From a virus: DNA of 26,830 bases. Below the pieces are notes generated by a model, which made no database searches, was not told the DNA's origin, and saw only the letters and a program-made list of their open reading frames with translations. The position numbers were made by a program, and so were the translations under genes. Where the stretch lies: the IMG/VR virus record IMGVR_UViG_3300033816_000303, positions 1 to 26,830 of that record; one strand, written 5' to 3'. Shown here in pieces: positions 12,858 through 18,849 of this stretch (positions within the stretch are counted from its first letter, which is position 1; the number at the start of each line of letters is the position of its first letter).

Positions 12858-13297
12858 TAGGACAGAGCAATGAAGTATTCAATGTCAACGGCTGCGGTGT
12901 CGGCAATCGCGCTGATCGTACCGATGTTTGCGAACGCGCTGAATGGACTTGCCGCCTCAATGAGATTGTTGTGCAGCATGAATGATTTGCCAGCCTCCAG
13001 CTTGACCCAATAATGGTCAGATCCACCATCGGCAATCTTCAACTTAACGTAGTTGGCGTTGTCCTTATTGGTGATGCGCATGTACTTGACATTCGCCCCA
13101 ACGAACGTGCCTGCGCCAACTGCGGTATCGTAGGCCAATATATCGACCTCTGAGGTCGGGATGGTCATAATTCGACCGTCCACCTCGTTGATGTCTGCGA
13201 TGGTCAGCGTGTTGCTGTTGCCGTATGCTTTGCCGTTCAATGTGACCGACTCGGCCAGCGTGACCGTGAGCGTTGCGTTGGTGATTGTAGTTGCCAT
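12857..13297 (-). CDS. Structural protein, possible decoration or tail-associated protein
   Basis: This 146-residue beta-rich protein begins MATTITNATLTVTLAESVTL. It has segments NGKAYGNSNTLTIADINEVD, YMRITNKDNANYVKLKIADG and HYWVKLEAGKSFMLHNNLIE. The pattern resembles a jelly-roll or Ig-like particle-associated protein found next to capsid and tail tube genes in Bacteroidota phages. I cannot assign a precise role. It is the first gene after a likely terminator (13311-13344), so its expression may depend on read-through. Its stop shares one base with the next start. Confidence 0.7.
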   Translation of the reverse strand: MATTITNATLTVTLAESVTLNGKAYGNSNTLTIADINEVDGRIMTIPTSEVDILAYDTAVGAGTFVGANVKYMRITNKDNANYVKLKIADGGSDHYWVKLEAGKSFMLHNNLIEAASPFSAFANIGTISAIADTAAVDIEYFIALS

Positions 13298-13310
13298 GTC
13301 TATCTGTTGT

Positions 13311-13344
13311 TAAAAGAAAAGGCGACCCCGTTGGAAGCCGCCTT
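13311..13344 (-). terminator. Intrinsic terminator or attenuator after the tail tube gene
   Basis: On the minus strand an 8-bp stem, AAGGCGGC (13344-13337) and GTCGCCTT (13326-13319), pairs with one G-U. It has a 10-nt loop and is followed by TTCTTTT. This is a classical intrinsic terminator shape, sitting about 20 nt past the stop of the major tail tube gene. No promoter is seen after it, so portal and connector genes probably depend on read-through. That would lower their expression relative to capsid and tube. Confidence 0.7.
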
Positions 13345-13364
13345 GTTCTTGATTTGCGGTCATG

Positions 13365-13925
13365 TTAGGCCATTGAAGCCTGAGTAGATGAAGTGATTGA
13401 GGCCAGCATCTGAGCAACGGTTCCGCTCGATGGGTTCAGGGCCATTACCTGTTCAGTCTCAAGGCCCATGAATGTGAGTGTGTACCCGTTCAGGTCAGCT
13501 GCTGCCGTGCCTGTGGTCGCGCTTCCTTCGCTCAGTTCGAGGCCGTTGTATGCACCTACTACCCAATAGGTAGGGGCAGCATCCATCGTCTCAACGATTG
13601 CCACCACGCGATTCTGTGCGAGCAGCTTGATCTCGTTGCGCTTCGCGGTTCTCAGCTTGGGCAGTACGATGGTCAGCTTCGGTGAGTAGTGCAGACCGCC
13701 CGTGTTCACCGTTGAAACGATGTCATCGGTCAGTACACTTGTCTCCTTCAGTTGGTCGTACTTGTAGAACACGGTCGATGCAGCACCGAACGCGGTCACT
13801 TCGCCACTTGATACGGTCGCGGTCAACGCGGTGTAGTCGGTAAGCGAAGTGAATCGGACGGACTTAACGCCACCGATCGCGTCCTTGCAATCGAAAATGA
13901 AGCCTGTGGTAAGTGGGCAAGACAT
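13365..13925 (-). CDS. Major tail tube protein
   Basis: This 186-residue protein begins MSCPLTTGFIFDCKDAIGGV. It has the pattern I know from Bacteroidota phage tail tube proteins: a Cys-containing N-terminus with DCKDAIGGVKSVRFT, then SSGEVTAFGAASTVFYKYDQ, LKETSVLTDDIVST and LTIVLPKLRTAKRNEIKLLA. Near the end are GAYNGLELSEGSATTGTAAA and DLNGYTLTFMGLE. These fit the beta-sandwich tube fold that polymerises into hexameric rings around the tape measure. It lies directly after the major capsid gene, flanked by hairpins (13949-13972 upstream, 13311-13344 downstream), as expected for a highly expressed gene. Confidence 0.82.
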   Translation of the reverse strand: MSCPLTTGFIFDCKDAIGGVKSVRFTSLTDYTALTATVSSGEVTAFGAASTVFYKYDQLKETSVLTDDIVSTVNTGGLHYSPKLTIVLPKLRTAKRNEIKLLAQNRVVAIVETMDAAPTYWVVGAYNGLELSEGSATTGTAAADLNGYTLTFMGLETEQVMALNPSSGTVAQMLASITSSTQASMA

Positions 13926-13948
13926 TTTTGTTCGGTCTTTGCGACTTA

Positions 13949-13972
13949 GGGGGCGGCTATCACACCGCCCCC
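13949..13972 (-). promoter_or_regulatory. GC-rich perfect hairpin between capsid and tail tube genes
   Basis: GGGGGCGG (13949-13956) and CCGCCCCC (13965-13972) form a perfect 8-bp stem with an 8-nt loop. It lies about 14 nt after the capsid stop. No T-tract follows on the minus strand, so it is not a standard intrinsic terminator. It may protect the 3' end of a capsid mRNA from exonucleases or tune read-through into the tube gene. Confidence 0.6.
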
Positions 13973-13985
13973 GTTGTCAGGTTCA

Positions 13986-14999
13986 TCAGAGTACGATCGC
14001 GGCTACTTCGCCTGGCAGGGCTATCTGCGTGGAGATTTTGAACTCCTGCGCAAATTTGACAACCCTGTCATCCTTCGAGTACCACACGTCAAACGCGGTG
14101 GTATCAGAGGCTCCATCCACACCGATGAAGACGTTGCTCTTCTTCGTGCCGTAGATGGCGTTGATGCTGTTCAGACCAGCCACAGGCAACACCTTGAGGT
14201 TAGTGCCTGGGAAGGTCAGCCCGCCCATGCGAGGATCAGGCGATCCTTGGAAGCCTCCGTTCAGGATGGCCCCGTAGGTTGCGCCACCAGCGATCAGCGA
14301 TGCAACAAGGGCGGTGAACTTGTCATAGCCCATGTAGACGATCGTGTCATCGCCTTGATCGAGGCCGTTGTTTGCGAGAGCCATGTAGATCCTCATGCAA
14401 GCCTCTTGCATCGTGGACACGTTGAACGCTGCGATGGCAGACGAGTCATAAATGCTCGTGCTGTTCGCGTCAATGTACGTGCCGCCACCAATGGAGTCCT
14501 GAATCTGGAAGCGCAGACCGTCCCAGTAGGCGTTGTTTCCTGTACCCATCGGCACGGTCGAACCGACACCACCACCTGACGCGGTTATACGGGCCTGCCA
14601 GACGGCCTTGTCAACCTCCTGATTCACGATGTCAACGATGTAACTCGTGATCGCTTGGAAGATGGCCTCTGGGTCAACCTTCTCGCGCATTGCCCCTGCT
14701 GGGATTCCAGCGCGCAGGAAATACGGCTCAAAATCTTTCGGGCACCATTGCTGATTGATGCGCACCTTACCTGGCACCAGCAAGCGCTGAGTGATGGTAG
14801 TGTCACCTGTGGCGTTGAAACCGCAGGCATCGGTCTGAAAGTACACGGTCTGCGACAGGCGGGGCAACGCAGTATTGCCTTTGATGTTGTCCAGAACCGT
14901 TGCGTTCTGCATCATTTTGGCCCCGAACAGCGATGCTTTTACCAGCGGGTCTTGCCGCTCTTCAACATAGGCGGTTAAGCCTGCGAGATTGAGTCCCAT
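13986..14999 (-). CDS. Major capsid protein
   Basis: This 337-residue protein begins MGLNLAGLTAYVEERQDPLV. It has the expected size and features of a HK97-fold capsid subunit. These are an N-terminal arm (KASLFGAKMMQNATVLDNIK), a spine-helix region (EAIFQAITSYIVDIVNQEVD), and a domain with DTIVYMGYDKFTALVASLIA. Also present are FPGTNLKVLPVAGLNSINAI and a closing strand EFKISTQIALPGEVAAIVL. It follows the scaffold-like and protease genes, the standard order for head assembly. The N-terminus is short because the scaffold is encoded separately. It forms the icosahedral shell in the cytoplasm. Confidence 0.88.
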   Translation of the reverse strand: MGLNLAGLTAYVEERQDPLVKASLFGAKMMQNATVLDNIKGNTALPRLSQTVYFQTDACGFNATGDTTITQRLLVPGKVRINQQWCPKDFEPYFLRAGIPAGAMREKVDPEAIFQAITSYIVDIVNQEVDKAVWQARITASGGGVGSTVPMGTGNNAYWDGLRFQIQDSIGGGTYIDANSTSIYDSSAIAAFNVSTMQEACMRIYMALANNGLDQGDDTIVYMGYDKFTALVASLIAGGATYGAILNGGFQGSPDPRMGGLTFPGTNLKVLPVAGLNSINAIYGTKKSNVFIGVDGASDTTAFDVWYSKDDRVVKFAQEFKISTQIALPGEVAAIVL

Positions 15000-15027
15000 G
15001 ATTGGTTGTTGTTTTCTGAGTTAATGG

Positions 15028-15597
15028 TTAGTCGTTGATTCCGAAGATTGCCTTGTTCGCCACCTTGAGCTTGTCCTCCCACGACACATAGTCCTTCGAG
15101 AACTCAAAGGGTTTTGAATCGGGTTCGGTTGACGATGCGGCAGGTGCCTGTGCGATGTCCTGAACAACCGAGAACATGGACTTCAGCGAGTCGCGCAGTC
15201 CTGTGATCTCAGATTTCAGCGCAGCCATTTCGACCTTCGCAGCATCCAGTTCAGCCCTCATCGCGGCATCGGCCACGGGCGCGGGTGTCGGTTCGGTTGT
15301 TTTGGCCTCTTCAATCGGCTTGACCTCGGTGATTACACCGCCTGCGATGGTGAACACCGTGCCGTCCTGTGCTTCATGTGCGCCATCGGGTGCGGGTATC
15401 TCTTTGCCCTCGCTGTCCATGATGGTAGCAGTAGCCCCAACTTCAAGGGCGGGCGATACGCTTACCTGTGTGCCGTCAACAAGGGTAACAGACGCGGCCT
15501 TTACCTCAACAGGTTCGGCAGGCGTTTCTTCACCGAAGATCAGTTTTTTGAGTTCTGGCAGCCGTTCGGCCACCTTCTCGCGGATAGACTTCTCCAT
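15028..15597 (-). CDS. Scaffold-like protein
   Basis: This is a 189-residue acidic protein. Residues 30-100 hold a repeat-like beta region (VTLVDGTQVSVSPALEVGAT, GKEIPAPDGAHEAQDGTVFT, IAGGVITEVK). Residues 105-155 form a predicted coiled coil (AAMRAELDAAKVEMAALKSE, ITGLRDSLKSMFSVVQDI). It ends in SWEDKLKVANKAIFGIND, a hydrophobic segment suited to binding capsid protein. This composition and the position directly before the major capsid gene identify it as the head scaffold of this phage group. It should be processed or removed by the XkdF-like protease. The gap to the lipoprotein gene (43 bp) holds nothing recognised. Confidence 0.75.
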   Translation of the reverse strand: MEKSIREKVAERLPELKKLIFGEETPAEPVEVKAASVTLVDGTQVSVSPALEVGATATIMDSEGKEIPAPDGAHEAQDGTVFTIAGGVITEVKPIEEAKTTEPTPAPVADAAMRAELDAAKVEMAALKSEITGLRDSLKSMFSVVQDIAQAPAASSTEPDSKPFEFSKDYVSWEDKLKVANKAIFGIND

Positions 15598-15640
15598 GCC
15601 TGTATATGCGGCATGAATGTGCTTTGCCTAAATAGTCAAG

Positions 15641-15853
15641 TCATGGACACAATTTCATGCCCGAGCCATGCTCAAGCCACGTCAACTCATCCACCTCTAC
15701 CCATTCGGTGCCGCAGTCGTTCTCTACCTGAAATAGGAACGTGCGCCCGTTTGCTGTGGACGTGAAAGCGGTAGTATCGGTAATGATACCACACTCGCAT
15801 TTATCGGAGCATGATGCGAAAGCGAACAGGGCGGCAATGATGGCAATCCTCAT
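15641..15853 (-). CDS. Small predicted lipoprotein in the head cluster
   Basis: This 70-residue protein has a short signal peptide and lipobox: MRIAIIAALFAFASC, then SDKCECG. Cys15 would be lipidated after cleavage by signal peptidase II. The mature part is about 55 residues, with five further cysteines visible including Cys19, Cys21 and one near the C-terminus, and it is exported. An envelope lipoprotein is unexpected between a prohead protease and a scaffold gene. Possible roles are superinfection exclusion at the host surface or an outer-membrane spanin. Neither is shown by the sequence. Its ATG overlaps the protease stop by 4 bp. Confidence 0.7.
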   Translation of the reverse strand: MRIAIIAALFAFASCSDKCECGIITDTTAFTSTANGRTFLFQVENDCGTEWVEVDELTWLEHGSGMKLCP

Positions 15854-16425
15854 TCCGTGATCTGCTTAATGATCTCTTCAATGATGGTTTCGTCTTCGCT
15901 CACGGTAGGCCCATCCTTGAACATACCCTCAACGCTGAAACCTTTGAAGGTGCCGTCCTTAATGGTGGCCCACACCTCATCATTATCAACCTTGAATGAT
16001 CCGAACCAGCTACCCTCTGGCAACGGGTCAAAGCCTTGCGGCACGGGCTTAGATTCCGATGTGATCCATGACTCAAATTGATAGACCGATTCGACCGATG
16101 TTTCGTGCATCAGGTTCGCGCCCGTATTTCGGCCATTCTTGAAGTACTTGTAAACGACGGCCCGAATGGTATCAGCATCGAAAACAACATAGTACTCCCG
16201 CCCGTCCTCATCGCGCCTGTAAATGGGAAGATCAGCCACCATTAGCGGCCCCGATACAATCCGTTTTTCTTCGTCCTGAACGGCAAATGTTTGGCGCGGT
16301 GCTTGACCGTGAAACGCTTGCCAGTTCATTTGAATCGCTGGGCTGTCAACAAGGGCCACAACCTCAACCCCCGTTTCGGTGTCGTTCGGGTCGATGGTCA
16401 GCTTGATAATGGGTAATTCTCTCAT
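15850..16425 (-). CDS. XkdF-like prohead maturation protease
   Basis: This 191-residue protein matches the XkdF/peptidase S78-like fold: RIVSGPLMVADLPIYRRDED (residues 55-74), YYVVFDADTIRAVVYKYFKN, and GANLMHETSV with candidate catalytic His107. Then come LPEGSWFGSFKVDNDEVWAT and TFKGFSVEGMF with candidate nucleophile Ser164. It would cleave scaffold and capsid precursors during head maturation. The length is compact but normal for this type. It lies 11 nt after the tape measure gene and overlaps the lipoprotein gene, followed by scaffold and capsid genes. The C-terminal acidic tail (SEDETIIEEIIKQITE) is not part of the protease core. Confidence 0.82.
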   Translation of the reverse strand: MRELPIIKLTIDPNDTETGVEVVALVDSPAIQMNWQAFHGQAPRQTFAVQDEEKRIVSGPLMVADLPIYRRDEDGREYYVVFDADTIRAVVYKYFKNGRNTGANLMHETSVESVYQFESWITSESKPVPQGFDPLPEGSWFGSFKVDNDEVWATIKDGTFKGFSVEGMFKDGPTVSEDETIIEEIIKQITE

Positions 16426-16436
16426 GGTGTCTGATG

Positions 16437-18266
16437 TTATCCGCCAAGGCCAAAGGTAGCCTGTCCGTAAATCTGTTCGATGTTGCTTTGAGTTCCTGTC
16501 ATGGCCGTCTCAACCACAAACGCCTGAATCGGTTGAAGCTCGGCCTGTTGCGTGTTGACGAGTCCTGTGACGTTGGTGCTGACTGCTGCGCCTTGTGGTG
16601 CCGATGCCGTGAATGACGGCATATTACCTATCGCTGCGCCACCACCTCCGCCTGGAATGTCGGCCTTGTTAAGAATTTCAATCGTTGATGCGATCGCGCC
16701 CGCCACCGTGCCGACCGCAACAGCAATGTTGGCGATCATGTCATAAGGCGTGACCGAAGATTGAACCGCTTTCGATATGGCGGAGGCCGTTGCCGTTGCT
16801 GCGTTGATCCACACTTCAGCGGTCGCGATACCTTTCGCCACCTCCGCATTGTCGGCCATTGCAGCGGTGACTATCTTACCAATGCCTATGAGTGCATTGC
16901 CCGACTGCTGTGCCGCTGACCACTTCGCCTGCGCCACCATTTGAGCGGTCGCTATCTCCTGTTTTGCGGCTAAGTCGGTAGCGGCCTTTTCCTGTGCCCT
17001 GTACTTCGTGTCAATCGCTTGCAGCTTGTTATGAAGTGCTATCTGCATCTGTTCGCGGATAGCCATCTCCATTTCGCCCTGCCCCTGAATAACGGCAATC
17101 TTTCGCTCAAAGGCAAGTATCTCGGCCTGACGTTCCCGCTCCTCTTCGCTTTCGATGTTCTCCACCTTGAGGTCTGACAGTGTGGTCAGGTGGGCCTTGT
17201 ATCTGGCCTGTTCGTCTGCCCATAGCTTCTCACGTTCGGCTGCGAGGGCTTTCAACCGTTCAGCCTCTGCCTCATCGCTTGCCTTTTTCGATGCAGCGGC
17301 CTCGCGAAGTAGACTGATCTCCTCAGTCTGCAAACGCTTGCGCCTCATTATGTTTTCGCGCTCAAGCTCGTAAATGCGGGCGCGGGCCTGTGCCTGTTCG
17401 TCCAAGATTGACTCTTCGCGACCTTCAACCTTTAGCCGTTGTTCAATGACTGCGAGACGAGCCTCGGCAATGCGCATCTCCTCGGCTGCCACCTCAGACT
17501 CTACCGCCCCTGCTTTTCTGATCGCCTTGATGCGTTCGTCAACAGAACGGTTGATGTCATCGGCAATGAGTCGGGCCTCCGCGATGGTCTTGTTCGCCAT
17601 TGCCCGCTCAACATTCAATTCCCGTTCAGCGACCTTTAGCGCGTTCAGTTGCCGCGCCACCTCCGCAAAAGCGTTGGCCGATTCGCGGGCCTCTTTACCT
17701 ATGTCTGCGATAGCTCTGCCTATGTCTCCGATTGCCTTAGTCGGGTTAGTGAGAAAAGACATTATGCCGTTGCCTAAATCCTTCAAGGCTTGCAGTGGGT
17801 TGCGGAAAGCATTGACGAGGGTTTCGCCTATCTTTTCTCCCACGTTAACGATGGCTTCAAATGCCCCTTTTAGGTAGCCGAGTGCCACCCTGAACTGCTG
17901 CGCACCTTTTTCTGATTCGGTGAAATATGCGTACAACGAGGCAAGGGCAACGGCCAGCGCAAGGATACCTGTTGATGCGATGGCCCCGCGCAATGACTTG
18001 AGCGATCCGCCAAATGCTGACACGCCTTCGCGAACTGATCCGAGCGCGTTGGCAACCTGACCGATGGGGCCTGGCAATGCCGAAGCCTGAGCCTCAACCG
18101 ATTTGAACCCTGCGGCCATTTCGGAGGTCGCGGCCTTGGCTTTCTTGCCTGCGGTCTGCGCAGACGTGCCTATCTTCTCAACCTTCGCGTTGATGGTATC
18201 AGCCGCGTTCGTTGGCGCGGTTTCGATGTTGATCCGTAGACCTATCTCCTTGTTAACGTCTGCCAT
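16437..18266 (-). CDS. Tape measure protein
   Basis: This 609-residue protein has the composition of a tape measure. The N-terminus is helical and Ala-rich. Hydrophobic helices lie near residues 95-115 (IASTGILALAVALASLYAYF) and 520-545 (NIAVAVGTVAGAIASTIEIL). Between them is a very long charged coiled coil (about 195-460), with stretches such as AERELNVERAMANKTIAEAR and RRKRLQTEEISLLREA. A Gly-rich linker (ADIPGGGGGAAIG) precedes the conserved-looking end QAFVVETAMTGTQSNIEQIY. By the rough rule of 1.5 angstroms per residue it would set a tail of about 90 nm. No sheath gene is present, which supports a siphovirus tail. Confidence 0.87.
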   Translation of the reverse strand: MADVNKEIGLRINIETAPTNAADTINAKVEKIGTSAQTAGKKAKAATSEMAAGFKSVEAQASALPGPIGQVANALGSVREGVSAFGGSLKSLRGAIASTGILALAVALASLYAYFTESEKGAQQFRVALGYLKGAFEAIVNVGEKIGETLVNAFRNPLQALKDLGNGIMSFLTNPTKAIGDIGRAIADIGKEARESANAFAEVARQLNALKVAERELNVERAMANKTIAEARLIADDINRSVDERIKAIRKAGAVESEVAAEEMRIAEARLAVIEQRLKVEGREESILDEQAQARARIYELERENIMRRKRLQTEEISLLREAAASKKASDEAEAERLKALAAEREKLWADEQARYKAHLTTLSDLKVENIESEEERERQAEILAFERKIAVIQGQGEMEMAIREQMQIALHNKLQAIDTKYRAQEKAATDLAAKQEIATAQMVAQAKWSAAQQSGNALIGIGKIVTAAMADNAEVAKGIATAEVWINAATATASAISKAVQSSVTPYDMIANIAVAVGTVAGAIASTIEILNKADIPGGGGGAAIGNMPSFTASAPQGAAVSTNVTGLVNTQQAELQPIQAFVVETAMTGTQSNIEQIYGQATFGLGG

Positions 18267-18267
18267 G

Positions 18268-18849
18268 TCACAGCTTAACTAAGCGATAGCCCGCGTAAAT
18301 CACAATGTCTGATGTCCCTGCTGTCGGTGCGCCAGCTGGCACATAGACTTCCCAATCGGCCCCGCTAATCACGGCCTTACCGCTTGACACGGCATTTGCA
18401 GTCAGCGGGATAAACACATCGGCACTAAACGCCAGTGCATTTACCGCGCTCACGAAGTTGTTCGACCCGCCCACCGACCTGATGCGTAGACTTGTGTTCG
18501 TTGCGTAGGCAACACCCGCGTATGTCGCACCCATGTAGATATCGCCCACAGGAACAGCTGCATAGCCACTCGGAACGGTCAGCCCAAATTGCTTTGGGGT
18601 GGCGTACATATTCAGAATTTCAGCAGACGGTATTTCAAGACGGACGTAGCGCAAGGCATTAACATCAATTATGCCATTATCAGTCCTGACCCACATACGA
18701 TCATCAACCGTATTCAGGAACAACTCGCCCACGTACACATCGAGGGCATCCCATGTGCCGTCCGTGTGGTCGGTAGATGGCGCGACCGTTGGCACTTCGC
18801 CTGTGGTCGTGCTGCGCTTAATCCTTATGCGTGAATCTTGGTCGGCCAT
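18268..18849 (-). CDS. Fibre-like or tail-tip accessory protein
   Basis: This 193-residue protein begins MADQDSRIRIKRSTTTGEVP. It has a short module (YVGELFLNTVDDRMWVRTDN) that is common at the N-terminus of phage fibres and receptor-binding proteins, where it attaches the fibre to the virion. The C-terminal part is beta-rich (FGLTVPSGYAAVPVGDIYMG, then ISGADWEVYVPAGAPTAGTS, ending DIVIYAGYRLVKL). Its start shares one base with the stop of the 964-residue tail protein (TAATG), so the two are coupled and probably act at the same structure. It is too short to be a complete long fibre. Confidence 0.75.
   Translation of the reverse strand: MADQDSRIRIKRSTTTGEVPTVAPSTDHTDGTWDALDVYVGELFLNTVDDRMWVRTDNGIIDVNALRYVRLEIPSAEILNMYATPKQFGLTVPSGYAAVPVGDIYMGATYAGVAYATNTSLRIRSVGGSNNFVSAVNALAFSADVFIPLTANAVSSGKAVISGADWEVYVPAGAPTAGTSDIVIYAGYRLVKL

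Noticed and set aside
13974-14579. Plus-strand open frame of 201 codons opposite the capsid gene
   Set aside because: It lies wholly antisense to the well-supported major capsid gene, has Arg/His/Val-rich low-plausibility composition and no promoter.
17374-17877. Plus-strand open frame of 167 codons opposite the tape measure gene
   Set aside because: Ser/Arg/Ala-rich antisense shadow of the coiled-coil coding region; no independent support.
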